DNA of 25,184 bases from Polyangium jinanense (lineage in GTDB: Bacteria > Myxococcota > Polyangia > Polyangiales > Polyangiaceae). Below are positions 1 through 7,719 of the stretch, piece after piece. The number at the start of each line of letters is the position of its first letter. The first letter of the stretch is position 1. The position numbers were made by a program, and so were the translations under genes. The stretch lies in contig NZ_JAGTJJ010000103.1 in the NCBI RefSeq assembly GCF_028435365.1, positions 1 through 25,184 of the forward strand, given 5' to 3'. Under the pieces are notes generated by a model. That model made no database searches and had not been told where the DNA came from. It worked only from the letters and a program-made list of their open reading frames with translations.

Positions 1-106
1 TCGATGAACTGCGCATCGCGCAGTTCTTCGACCCCGGGTCCAGCGCTTGCGCTGGTCCGGGTCCAGGGGCGGATAGCCCCTGGTGGGGCCTGGGGCAACG
101 CCCCAG
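1..106 (+). repeat. Four-hairpin dispersed repeat, copy 1
   Basis: Four consecutive inverted repeats are visible. Hairpin A has arms GAACTGCGC and GCGCAGTTC (6-26, loop ATC), extended outward by TCGAT/TTCGA with one mismatch. B has arms CCAGCGC/GCGCTGG (40-55, loop TT). C has arms CCAGGGGC/GCCCCTGG (63-83, 5-nt loop). D has arms CTGGGGC/GCCCCAG (90-106, loop AAC). The copy lies just past the stop of the minus-strand nuclease-family gene that ends at 132, so it may also act in 3'-end formation. It matches copies at 5487-5592, 5673-5777 and 25112-25184. No transposase is nearby. Confidence 0.85.
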
Positions 107-131
107 CGCAGCGCCTCCCCGATGAGATCCC

Positions 132-1256
132 TCAATCCCAGCGATACGCGCCGACAATCCCCGCGTGATCACTCACCCGCGGATGCAGCCCGTCCTCGGG
201 CCCTTCGCCGTCGAACACCCGGACGAACGCCTCGATTCGCGCCGCGCGCCGGCCCGCCGAGGCCCGCAGCATCTGATAATCGATCCGGCTCGTCAGCGTC
301 TTCTCCCCGAACGTGGGCCACACGTTCCGCGTGGCCATTCCGATGTCGGTATACCCTCGCTCCACGAACGACGCGACCTGCCGATCCTCGGGGCTACCAT
401 TGAGATCCCCCGCAAAAAGCGTCGCCACGTGATCCCCCGCTGGCAGCCGGGCGACGTCGGCGAGCAGCCGCGCGACCTGCGTCCCGCCGTCCGATCCCCA
501 CGACACGTGCGTCGTCCCCACCCGGATCTTCGTCCCTTTCACGGTCGTCCGACCAAGCAGCGCGATGCGGGCGAGCGGGCCTTCGCTGAGCTGCAAGACC
601 GTCACGTCCTCGATCGGCCCCGACGACAGGATCGACAACCCCTCGCGGTACACGTCGAACCCGATGTGAGCCTCTCTCCACACGTGCTCCCAGCGCCGCC
701 GCGTGAAGCGCTCGAGGTGCTCCTGCAAGAGTCGCCCCGCGTTCGGCTCGGCCGGGTTCGACACGTGCTCGCCGACCTCCTGCAAGAGCAACACGTCGAG
801 CCCCATCGTCGCCACGCCGAACGCGATCCGCTCGATCTTCGCGATCGAATCGTTCACCACCACGCCCTCCCTGAGCCCCCGCTCCTGGTAGGTGTGCAGG
901 TTCAACGAGAGCACGCGGATCGCCCCGGGATCCCCGAGATTCCGCCCTCCCACGACGAACGCCGAGTTCCGGCCCCCGAGCCCGTCGTCGACATCGAGCG
1001 GGTTTGCCGGGTCCGCGGTCCAAAGACCATCCACGACGAGCTTGTACGCGTGTACGCCGCGGGGCAGCGGCCGCGTCGTCAGCACCCAGAGATCCGTGCC
1101 TTCGCGCTTCACGAGCGGGATCGGGTCCTTGCCCCAGCCGGTGAAGTCGCCGGCCACGAGCACGCTCGACGCGCGTTCGTCGCGGTAGGCGAAGGTCACC
1201 GAGCCGTCGGGCGCCACGCGAGAGCCGGGAGAAGGGACCACGTCGGAGCGGGTCAT
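132..1256 (-). CDS. CBM48/AMPK-type glycogen-binding domain fused to endonuclease/exonuclease/phosphatase domain
   Basis: The 374-aa protein has two modules. Residues about 18-102 look like a CBM48/isoamylase-N early-set domain (VLVAGDFTGW, then YKLVVDGLW and an N-P-L-D-V-D run), the fold used for glycogen or starch binding and for AMPK-beta-like tethering. Residues about 112-374 are an EEP (DNase I/sphingomyelinase/synaptojanin-like) domain: LSLNLH, LLLQE with metal-binding E160, TTHVSW with H250, AGDLNGSPED with D284/N286, SRIDY, and the terminal SDH at 362-364. All hallmark metal and catalytic residues are present, so it is probably an active metal-dependent phosphodiesterase or phosphatase; the substrate is unknown. 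No signal peptide is seen, suggesting a cytosolic protein. It is transcribed divergently from the ATP-grasp gene, with about 80 bp between starts. Domain calls are firm; the biological role is not. Confidence 0.85.
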   Translation of the reverse strand: MTRSDVVPSPGSRVAPDGSVTFAYRDERASSVLVAGDFTGWGKDPIPLVKREGTDLWVLTTRPLPRGVHAYKLVVDGLWTADPANPLDVDDGLGGRNSAFVVGGRNLGDPGAIRVLSLNLHTYQERGLREGVVVNDSIAKIERIAFGVATMGLDVLLLQEVGEHVSNPAEPNAGRLLQEHLERFTRRRWEHVWREAHIGFDVYREGLSILSSGPIEDVTVLQLSEGPLARIALLGRTTVKGTKIRVGTTHVSWGSDGGTQVARLLADVARLPAGDHVATLFAGDLNGSPEDRQVASFVERGYTDIGMATRNVWPTFGEKTLTSRIDYQMLRASAGRRAARIEAFVRVFDGEGPEDGLHPRVSDHAGIVGAYRWD

Positions 1257-1335
1257 CGCCCCCCTCGGTTATGCTTGCGCGATCGGGGTGTCAAAAGGAT
1301 TTCCGGACCGGCCTCTCGCCTGTAGTCTGCCGGCC

Positions 1336-2547
1336 ATGCGCAACGTGGTCTTCGTCCTGCCGTTCGTCACGGAGGGCGCTCTCAGGTTCGTCTCCGGGAC
1401 CGCGAACGTGCCCGGCGTTCGCCTCGGCATCCTCGCCCAAGATCCCGCCGACAAGCTCCCGCCTTCGATCAAGGACCGCATCTCGGGTCACTGGCAGGTG
1501 CAAAACGCCTTCGATCCGCGCCAGATCGCCGAAGGCGTCCAGGGGATCGCCGGGCAGATGGGGCCCATCGATCGCCTCATCGGCTCGCTCGAACCGCTCC
1601 AGGAGCCGCTCGCCGAGGTCCGCGCCGACCTGGGCCTGCCGGGCATGTCGCCCGAGGTCGCGCGGAACTTCCGCGACAAGGCCGTGATGAAGACCATCTT
1701 CGAGAGCAAAGGCGTCCCTTGCGCGCGCCACCGCCTCGCCCACCGCCGCGAAGAGGCCCTCGACTTCATCGCCGAGGTCGGCCTCCCGGTCGTCGTGAAG
1801 CCTCCGGCCGGCGCTTGCTCGGTCGACACGTTCCGCCTGGAGACGCAGGGCGACCTCGATGCATACCTCGCACGGATGGAAGCGGACCCCGTCCTGTTCG
1901 AGGAGTTCTTGCGGGGCGAGGAACATTCGCTCGACGCGGTGACGGTGGGCGGCCGCATGGTCTGGTATTCGATCTCGAAGTACTGGCCGTCGCCGCTCAC
2001 GGTGATGGAAAACCCGTGGATGCAATGGTGTGTCCTCTCCCCGCGGCACGTGGACGTACCGGCGTACCAGCTCATCCGGGAGACGGGCGAAAACGCGGTC
2101 CGCGCGCTCGGGCTCACGACGGGCCTCACGCACATGGAATGGTTCCAGCGGCCGGACGGCAGCGTGGCGGTCTCGGAGATCGGCGCGCGCCCGCCCGGCG
2201 CGCATTTCATGACGCTGCTCTCGCACGCGCACGACGTGGATTTCCACCATGCCTGGGCGAAGCTCATGGTGGACGACACGTTCGAGGTGCCCGAGCGGAA
2301 ATACGCCGTGGGCGCGGCATACCTGCGCGGCGCGGGGACGGGCCGGGTGAAGGCGGTGCACGGGATCGCCGAGGCGAACGCGGAGATCGGCTCGCTCGTG
2401 GTCGAGGCGCGCCTGCCCACGCCGGGGCAGCAGCAAGGCAATGCCTACGACGGCGTGGGATTCGTGATGCTGCGGCACGAGGACACGGAGCTCGTGGCGC
2501 GGGCGCTGAAGCGGGCGGTGGAGATTTTGCGGGTCGAGCTCGAATAA
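1336..2547 (+). CDS. ATP-grasp domain protein
   Basis: A 403-aa protein with ATP-grasp architecture: an N-terminal Rossmann-like pre-ATP-grasp region (residues 1-110, starting NVVFVLPF), then the ATP-binding lobe with VVVKPPAGACS around K155, the hinge FEEFLRGEEHSLD (188-200), and the metal-binding end SEIGARPPGAH. This resembles the ligase families that couple ATP to a carboxylate and an amine, thiol or other nucleophile (carbamoyl-phosphate-synthase-L-like or amino-acid-ligase-like). The substrate cannot be told. ATG at 1336 is preferred because the first beta strand follows at once; an in-frame GTG at 1288 would add 16 residues of no obvious structure. No partner gene is adjacent downstream, and it is divergent from the nuclease-family gene. 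Confidence 0.85.
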   Translation: MRNVVFVLPFVTEGALRFVSGTANVPGVRLGILAQDPADKLPPSIKDRISGHWQVQNAFDPRQIAEGVQGIAGQMGPIDRLIGSLEPLQEPLAEVRADLGLPGMSPEVARNFRDKAVMKTIFESKGVPCARHRLAHRREEALDFIAEVGLPVVVKPPAGACSVDTFRLETQGDLDAYLARMEADPVLFEEFLRGEEHSLDAVTVGGRMVWYSISKYWPSPLTVMENPWMQWCVLSPRHVDVPAYQLIRETGENAVRALGLTTGLTHMEWFQRPDGSVAVSEIGARPPGAHFMTLLSHAHDVDFHHAWAKLMVDDTFEVPERKYAVGAAYLRGAGTGRVKAVHGIAEANAEIGSLVVEARLPTPGQQQGNAYDGVGFVMLRHEDTELVARALKRAVEILRVELE

Positions 2548-2551
2548 CGTT

Positions 2552-2800
2552 GGTATCCGGTGCCCGGGTTGTTCGGGATCACGAGGGCCCGGTCGTTTTG
2601 CGGGATGACGGAGTCGAGCTCAGGGCCAGATCTGCGCCGTCGCCGTATTCTGAACGGCGCGCGTCGTGGCATAGAACGTCCAGCCAACGTGCGTGCGTAT
2701 CCCGAACACGCGCGCGCCCTGCCCGGGCCACCACCCCTCGTGGGGTCGGCTGCTACTGCGCAATCCGCGCCGGCGGCCAGCATTCGCAGCTTCATTCCAC
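2552..2800 (-). pseudogene. Remnant of the C-terminus of a trypsin-like protease gene
   Basis: Read on the minus strand, about 2555-2620 encodes DSVIPQNDRALVIPNNPG, nearly identical to the C-terminal tail DSVIPQNDRVLVVPNDPG of the intact serine protease gene at 5794-6732; the stop codon is lost (ends GTGY rather than GAGL-stop). Directly upstream in another minus frame (2623-2800) is a protein-like stretch (GWWPGQGARVFGIRT, then WTFYATTRAVQ) that stops one frameshift before the tail. This is best read as a decayed and frameshifted 3' fragment of a second protease gene. It accounts for much of the 308-bp gap between 2548 and 2855, where I see no intact gene. Confidence 0.6.
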
Positions 2801-2855
2801 ATGAAACCCGCTCCGTGGTCCCTCGCGGCAGCGCTTTTTGCAGACTGCTGTCTGG

Positions 2856-3638
2856 TCAGCGCGCGGCCGAGAGCACGGCGCGGAGTTGCGCTGTGAAGTC
2901 GGACTTCATCTGAGCGCTGAAGTCATGGGCGATGCCGGCGTACTCGTGTAGCTCGACGCGATGGCCCAGCTCGGTGAGCTGCTGGGCGGCGCGCCGAGCG
3001 CCGTCGATCGGCACGACCGCGTCCTTTTCGCCATGCATCGCGTAGACGAGCGGGCAACTCGGCCGGCAGGTGCTGGTCGCGGGCAACCATTCCGCCGGGA
3101 ACCGCGCTGCGATTGGGAATACCGCGGCGACCCGGTCCGGGTGATGGATCGCGATCAGGTAACTGAGATCGCCTCCGTACGACGTGCCGACGAGGACCGG
3201 CTTCCCGGTGGTCGGGTCGTGATGGGCCGCCGCCTCGACAAACGCGAGCACCTCATCCTTGACCTCGAACGTCAGCTTGGCCTGCTTGTCCGCCGCGAGC
3301 TCGCCATAACTCGACGGGAACCATGAATAGCCGCTGCGCCGCGGGTACTTGCCGCGAGGCAGGACGATTCGCGCGGGAATGTCGATCTGATCGAAATCGG
3401 CGCGGATGGTCTCGGGCGTCGCGCTGGAATAGTGCAGCCCGACGATCAGCGGCAGCGCATCGGTCGACCTCGCGCCGCCGGTCACGAACGTCAGGTAGTG
3501 ATAACCCGCGAGCGTGCCCTCCGCGCGCGCCGGTGTGGGGCTCGCGCGCGGACGCGAGGCACACGCGAGCGACGCGAGCGCGAGGCAGCAGCAGAGTGCG
3601 CGGAGTATGACTGTCGTCCTTCGGTTCTTCGTGCTCAT
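2856..3638 (-). CDS. Secreted lipoprotein, alpha/beta-hydrolase (esterase/LpqC-like)
   Basis: A 260-aa protein with a lipoprotein signal peptide (hydrophobic residues 9-25, lipobox LASLAC with Cys26). The remainder is an alpha/beta hydrolase: nucleophile elbow GTSYGG with S153, acid in HGEKDAVVP (D206), and His in YAGIAHDF (H238), giving a complete Ser-Asp-His triad. The layout resembles the carboxylesterase/phospholipase or polyhydroxybutyrate-depolymerase-like (LpqC) family, acting on esters at the cell envelope; the substrate is unknown. It lies upstream of nothing obvious on its strand; the next minus-strand gene (3713-4279) is 74 bp upstream and could share transcription. ATG 3638 is the only start that gives the signal peptide. 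Confidence 0.85.
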   Translation of the reverse strand: MSTKNRRTTVILRALCCCLALASLACASRPRASPTPARAEGTLAGYHYLTFVTGGARSTDALPLIVGLHYSSATPETIRADFDQIDIPARIVLPRGKYPRRSGYSWFPSSYGELAADKQAKLTFEVKDEVLAFVEAAAHHDPTTGKPVLVGTSYGGDLSYLIAIHHPDRVAAVFPIAARFPAEWLPATSTCRPSCPLVYAMHGEKDAVVPIDGARRAAQQLTELGHRVELHEYAGIAHDFSAQMKSDFTAQLRAVLSAAR

Positions 3639-3712
3639 CGACGTGCAACGTTAGCAGTCCGAGCGCGGCAGGTGGCCGACATGATGCGACAGGACGACGT
3701 CCTACCGCGCGC

Positions 3713-4279
3713 CTACAAGAGCACCGCGCATGGGATCCCGCTCACCGACAGCCCCCAGTCGTCCCCGATGTCCCAGAGGCGGAGCTCGGCGTCGATGATG
3801 CGGAGCGCCTCGTTGGCGTGGCGGAAGTCGTGGATGCGGCTCGACATGTTCCACTGTTCGAGCGGCGCGTTCGAGTCGGCGCAGGCCCCGAGCCCCAAGG
3901 TATCGGCGTTCCTCTCCCCGAGCGTCTTTGTCATCGCCCCGAGCACCGACATGCCGATCGCCATGAAGTGCACCTTCGGGCACGCGACGGGGTCAGCGTC
4001 GTGGGTGTCGCATTCATTCGGGTCGCGAATGCTGTAATCGATCCGGCGCGTCCCGTGGCCGTGCACGCGGATGTAATACTCTGGGGCGTCCGGATACGAG
4101 CCCCTACAGGTCTTCGGTGGCTCGAACGAGACCCCTTCGGCGCTCGAGACGAGCGTGATCTGCGAGGGCTGCCCCTTCACCATGGCGACCGGGCAGTTCT
4201 CCGCGGCCAAGCGCGGCGGGGGAGGCCCGCAGCCGACGAACGCGGCGCAAACCACGAGGACGAGAACGTGAAACCGCAT
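3713..4279 (-). CDS. Small lipoprotein of unknown function
   Basis: A 188-aa product when started at ATG 4279 (MRFHVLVLVVCAAFVGCG), which gives a clear lipoprotein signal with lipobox FVGC. The open frame extends upstream to 4567, but that extension is Arg-rich and featureless, so it is rejected. The mature part has several Cys residues (in AENCPVAMV, PKTCRGSYP, NECDTHDADPVACPK, LGACADSN, GIPCAVL) that could form disulfides outside the cytoplasm. I recognise no family. Shine-Dalgarno support upstream of 4279 is weak. It is divergent from the Cys-rich lipoprotein at 4556, and the 276-bp gap between them carries a perfect 13-bp inverted repeat. Confidence 0.7.
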   Translation of the reverse strand: MRFHVLVLVVCAAFVGCGPPPPRLAAENCPVAMVKGQPSQITLVSSAEGVSFEPPKTCRGSYPDAPEYYIRVHGHGTRRIDYSIRDPNECDTHDADPVACPKVHFMAIGMSVLGAMTKTLGERNADTLGLGACADSNAPLEQWNMSSRIHDFRHANEALRIIDAELRLWDIGDDWGLSVSGIPCAVLL

Positions 4280-4448
4280 TGTCACGAGCACTTCGCGCCC
4301 GAGGGCTCGTTGTCTGAGCATGCCATGTCTTCTCCGGCAAACGTTTCGATGAACCGTGCACGCGCCCCCAGCAGCCATCGTGCCAGCCCGAAGAGCCCCG
4401 ATGCACCGCCTCCGCCGCTGCCTCCGACGCCACCACCGACACGTAGCT

Positions 4449-4495
4449 GTGGACGGGGAGTTCACTCCAGCTTCGGTTGTGGACTCCCCGTCCAC
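4449..4495. promoter_or_regulatory. Perfect 13-bp inverted repeat between divergent lipoprotein genes
   Basis: Arms GTGGACGGGGAGT (4449-4461) and ACTCCCCGTCCAC (4483-4495) are perfectly complementary with a 21-nt spacer. The element sits between two divergently transcribed lipoprotein genes, 60 bp upstream of the plus-strand start, and has no following T-run. It therefore looks more like an operator or 5'-leader hairpin than a terminator. The function is inferred from position only. Confidence 0.5.
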
Positions 4496-4555
4496 TGCTT
4501 CAGGGAGAATGATCCTAGGCTTGTTTCCATATAAGATCGGCTCCAGGAGGTTCGT

Positions 4556-5458
4556 ATGCGCACACATCGATCTGTCATGCTCGTGACGTTCCTTTCGGCC
4601 GTCGCCGTCGCGATGTTGGCCGCGCCCGGATGCAAGGAGGACAAGACGCCGGGGAGCAGCGGAGGGCCGGATCCGACAGGCAGCGATTTTCTCTCCAGGT
4701 ATGTGAAGGCCGTCTGCGACCGCACGTTCGCGTGCTGCGACGCAGCGGCCCGAGCCGCGCGCGGCTTGGACGCGAGCTCCGCCGACGCGTGCGCCTCGAA
4801 CCTCAAAGCGATTTTTGTTGCCTTCAACGGCGGAGGAGAAGAGGTGAACGGCACCTTCGTCCCGGAAAAGGCGGAGGCGTGCCTCGCCGAGATCGACGCC
4901 TCCCCCTGCGCCGGAATTGAATTCTTCGGCGCGCTTTTAGGGGTGGACGAGAAGTCCACGCCGTCCTGCCCCGATGCGTGGGACGGTTCCGCACCCGAGG
5001 GCGAGGCCTGCGGCACGAACTGGGACTGCGTCCGGGACCGCTGCCTGCGCAACATCGACTCGAGCGGGCAGAGTTCGTCGGCGTGCAAAGCGAGGGCAGT
5101 GGCCGGAGAGCCATGCACGTCGCCGTTCGACTGCGAAGAGGCGCTCCGGTGTGACCAGCCCTCGTCGCCCGACCCGGGAACATGCGCGCCGCGGCTCGCC
5201 ATGGGCGGGTCGTGCAAGGGGAGCAGCGACTGCGAGGCGGAGCTTCGCTGCGCCGACGACGGCACGTGTCAGGCGCGTGAGCAGGCGGGCGGTCCATGCA
5301 CGTCGGACGACGACTGCGCGTCTGGCACGACGTGCAAAGGCGCCATGTGCGCGCCGCTCGGCGCCGCCGGCGCGCCCTGCTTCACCGACTCGGACTGCGC
5401 GTCCTCGGCGTGTATCGATGCGACGGACACCTGCGCCGACGTCTGCAAAGGCAATTGA
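4556..5458 (+). CDS. Cys-rich lipoprotein with Dickkopf-like repeats
   Basis: A 300-aa protein preceded by a strong Shine-Dalgarno AGGAGG at 4544-4549. It has a lipoprotein signal peptide (residues 6-25, Cys at LAAPGC). Residues 40-140 hold an alpha-helical domain with C-C pairs (AVCDRTFACC). From about 145 on there are four to five repeats of the pattern G-x-x-C-x(4-5)-D-C-x(5-8)-C-x(4-12)-C, as in GGSCKGSSDCEAELRC, GGPCTSDDDCASGTTC and GAPCFTDSDCASSAC. These are Dickkopf-N-like disulfide knots. Such surface lipoproteins are abundant in myxobacteria and their role is generally unknown. The gene appears monocistronic and is followed within 30 bp by repeat copy 2. Confidence 0.85.
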   Translation: MRTHRSVMLVTFLSAVAVAMLAAPGCKEDKTPGSSGGPDPTGSDFLSRYVKAVCDRTFACCDAAARAARGLDASSADACASNLKAIFVAFNGGGEEVNGTFVPEKAEACLAEIDASPCAGIEFFGALLGVDEKSTPSCPDAWDGSAPEGEACGTNWDCVRDRCLRNIDSSGQSSSACKARAVAGEPCTSPFDCEEALRCDQPSSPDPGTCAPRLAMGGSCKGSSDCEAELRCADDGTCQAREQAGGPCTSDDDCASGTTCKGAMCAPLGAAGAPCFTDSDCASSACIDATDTCADVCKGN

Positions 5459-5486
5459 TCGCAGGTTTTATCTGGGAACAGCCTCG

Positions 5487-5592
5487 CTGGGGCTTTGCCC
5501 CAGGCCCCACCGGGGCTGTCCGCCCCTGGACCCGGGGCCTGCGCAAGCGCTGGACTCGGGGTCGATGAACTGCGCAATGCGCAGTTCATCGA
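5487..5592 (-). repeat. Four-hairpin dispersed repeat, copy 2 (inverted orientation)
   Basis: This is the reverse-oriented counterpart of copy 1, reading D-C-B-A on the plus strand. D is CTGGGGC/GCCCCAG at 5487-5503, C is GGGGC/GCCCC within 5510-5529, and B is CCTGCGC/GCGCTGG at 5538-5553 with one T-T mismatch. A is 5562-5592, a 15-bp perfect stem around a single A. The outer stem of A here is TCGAT/ATCGA, fully paired. It lies between the convergent gene ends at 5458 and 5794. Confidence 0.85.
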
Positions 5593-5672
5593 ACAAGCCA
5601 GGTCAAGACCGGCGAGCGGGTCTGCCAACCAAGACAGCCGCGCTGCATTTCGATTGGCAACGCTGTCTCTGT

Positions 5673-5777
5673 GGGAAGAACTGCGCATCGCGCAGTTCTT
5701 CCCCCTGAGGTCCAGGGCTTGCCCTGGTTCGGGTCGAGGGGCGAACAGCCCCCGCGGGGTCCGGGGCAGCGCCCCGG
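5673..5777 (+). repeat. Four-hairpin dispersed repeat, copy 3
   Basis: Same A-B-C-D order as copy 1 but with different arm sequences that still pair. A is 5673-5703, a 14-bp perfect stem whose outer part is GGGAA/TTCCC instead of TCGAT/ATCGA. B is CCAGGGC/GCCCTGG at 5712-5727. C has the core GGGGC/GCCCC around 5736-5750. D is CCGGGGC/GCCCCGG at 5761-5777. Together with copy 2 it forms a head-to-head pair about 80 bp apart, typical of REP/BIME-like arrangements, between two converging genes. Confidence 0.85.
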
Positions 5778-5793
5778 CGCGGCGGCTTGGCGC

Positions 5794-6732
5794 CTACAAC
5801 CCGGCGCCCGGATCGTTCGGGACCACGAGGACCCGGTCGTTCTGCGGGATGACGGAGTCGATGAAGCTCGCCACGTATCCCGTGATGACGGCGTTCGTCC
5901 TCACGGTCTGACCGCCGACCGTGGTGATCGAGCTGGTGAGGGCGAGCAGGGTGCTCGCGTTCCGCGCGCCCGTGTTGAAGTAACACGGTCCACCCGAGTC
6001 ACCGCTCGTCATGGTCTGGCCGGCCGCGTTCGGGAGGATCGCCTGGTAATACCCGCCCTCGAAGTAGGTGTCGGCCGTAGGGAACACGCCATGGCTCGGC
6101 GTGAATCCGCTCGCGCCGCCGCCGGATCCATCGCAGACGATGCTCGAGGGCGCGATGGCGAACGTGGGGTAATAGCTCGTGACGGCGTACCCGGAGCTCG
6201 TCGCGTTGACCGGGATCGGGACACCCGCCGGCGACTTCCAGCAATCGTTCGGCGCATACGAGCAGTCGTCGCTGTACAGGTTGAGGGGCACCACGAGCCG
6301 GAGCAGGGCCACGTCGGGAACACCGAGGGGCGGCGCGCTCGTCGAGGCGGCGTAAGGCGCAAAAGCCGGATGCGGGACGATCCGATCGATGGAGCCTGCG
6401 AACGGGGCAAAGGCGTTCGCGTACAGCTTCCCGTTCGCATCGTACACGCAATGCGCGGCCGTGAGCAGCCATTTCGTGGTCAGCGCGACGGCGGAGCAGC
6501 CACTCTCCTGCGTGCCGGGGCCCTGATCGAACACCACCGAGAAAGAAGCTTTCTTGGCGAATCCGGGGCTACCATTCACGATCTCCTGCTCGGCGACGTC
6601 GACCCGCTCGTCGAGCGCGTCGCTCTCATCGATGCTCTCCGCGACGCAGCCCGAAATGGCGAAGGCGCCGGCGAGGGTGGCAAGCATCGAAAGGGTCTTC
6701 ATGGTGCGGCTCTTGGCATGGTGCGTGTGCAT
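5794..6732 (-). CDS. Secreted trypsin-like serine protease (S1 family)
   Basis: A 312-aa protein when started at ATG 6732, which has GGAGGA 8 nt upstream; the open frame to 6933 adds a basic, featureless extension. A lipoprotein-type signal follows (residues 11-29, AFAISGC). The likely activation site is QEIVNG at 49-54. The catalytic triad is complete: H94 in LLTAAHC, D140 in VPDVALLRL and S246 in TSGDSGGPC. The C-terminal tail carries DSVIPQNDRVLVVPNDPG, which recurs as a fragment at 2555-2620. It is probably an exported endopeptidase of a predatory or degradative bacterium. It is convergent with the Cys-rich lipoprotein gene and separated from it by two hairpin repeats. Confidence 0.92.
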   Translation of the reverse strand: MHTHHAKSRTMKTLSMLATLAGAFAISGCVAESIDESDALDERVDVAEQEIVNGSPGFAKKASFSVVFDQGPGTQESGCSAVALTTKWLLTAAHCVYDANGKLYANAFAPFAGSIDRIVPHPAFAPYAASTSAPPLGVPDVALLRLVVPLNLYSDDCSYAPNDCWKSPAGVPIPVNATSSGYAVTSYYPTFAIAPSSIVCDGSGGGASGFTPSHGVFPTADTYFEGGYYQAILPNAAGQTMTSGDSGGPCYFNTGARNASTLLALTSSITTVGGQTVRTNAVITGYVASFIDSVIPQNDRVLVVPNDPGAGL

Positions 6733-6978
6733 GGGGATCGTCCTCCATCGGGGTCGTCGTTCGGCGGAGCGAGGCGCCACATGCGCCGCTCTCCGCGACC
6801 TTCGAGAGGACAGTTGCGCGCCTCGGCAGATGTGAACGATTTTTTTTCGGGGCCGGGTTCGCGGGGCGCGGGTCCGCTCCGCACGTCCGGCCCCATCGTA
6901 TCTCTGGTTTGACTTTCCCCATTCGAAGTCCATGATCCGGCCCGCTGCAGTGCTTTGCTGCGTGCAAAGGGGGGAGTC

Positions 6979-7662
6979 ATGCGCTTGTCATGCTTTCGCG
7001 CCGCCGTTGCGGGCGTCGCGTCATCCAAATGGGTCGCCACGTCAATTCTTTGTCGTGGCCTGCTGGCCGCCGTGGTTGCACTTGGCGTCGCGACACCCTC
7101 GGCCTCTGCCCTCCCGGACAAAACGCTCGAAGCTCTGCTCGGAGCTCTGTGGCGCACGGTGCTCGAGACGCCGACCCCCGAGAACCCACTCGCAGGGGGC
7201 GATCCCTGCCTCGACCTTGGGGGCGTAACCGCGCCATTCGCGTCCCTGGGAACTCAAGAGATCACGTGCACGGTGAAGCCCGGCACGAAGATATTCGTCC
7301 TCGGGGTTACGGTCGAGTGCAGCGCGACCGAACTAGGCGACCCCGAAGCGACGGAAGAGGAGCTGCGGGCGTGTGCCGAGGAGATGGCTGCCCAGCTTGG
7401 ATTCGGAACGCCGGTGGTCACCGTCGACGGGGAGACCGTGTCATTGCGTGCGATCGAGACGGGACCCGTGGAGTATGTCTTGCCCGCGGACAACATCCTC
7501 GGTGAAACGGATCCGGCCCTGCTATCGGGACAATTCGTGGCCCTCGGCTTCGCCACGCTCTTGCATCCCCTGCCCCCCGGAGAGCACGAGATCATGATCG
7601 ACTTCGATGGCGACGGGGACATCGACAACACGACCACCATCATCGTCGACCCCAACGCGTAG
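6979..7662 (+). CDS. Exported protein of unknown function
   Basis: A 227-aa protein. ATG 6979 is chosen because a purine-rich AAAGGGGGGAG (6967-6977) precedes it; an in-frame TTG at 6955 is less likely. A Sec signal peptide is visible (hydrophobic LLAAVVALGVA, cleavage after PSASA, residue about 45). The mature part is acidic and ends with DFDGDGDIDNTTTIIVDPN, an Asp-rich stretch that could bind calcium. Cys residues in GGDPCLDLGG, EITCTVK, VECSA and RACAE may form disulfides. I recognise no family. It is divergent from the protease gene; the 246-bp gap holds a T8 tract at 6840-6847 but no clear promoter that I could assign. Confidence 0.7.
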   Translation: MRLSCFRAAVAGVASSKWVATSILCRGLLAAVVALGVATPSASALPDKTLEALLGALWRTVLETPTPENPLAGGDPCLDLGGVTAPFASLGTQEITCTVKPGTKIFVLGVTVECSATELGDPEATEEELRACAEEMAAQLGFGTPVVTVDGETVSLRAIETGPVEYVLPADNILGETDPALLSGQFVALGFATLLHPLPPGEHEIMIDFDGDGDIDNTTTIIVDPNA

Positions 7663-7719
7663 CTCGATCGCCCCCTTGACACCTGCGACGGTCCCTCGGT
7701 AGCGTGCTCGCTTACAGCC

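Noticed and set aside
165..1325. 386-codon plus-strand open frame opposite the CBM48-EEP gene
   Set aside because: Arg/Pro/His-rich antisense shadow; the minus strand has complete EEP motifs.
1291..2478. 395-codon minus-strand open frame opposite the ATP-grasp gene
   Set aside because: Shadow frame without motifs; the plus strand shows ATP-grasp signatures.
5671..6912. 413-codon plus-strand open frame across repeat copy 3 and the protease
   Set aside because: Starts within a hairpin repeat and is antisense to a protease with an intact catalytic triad.
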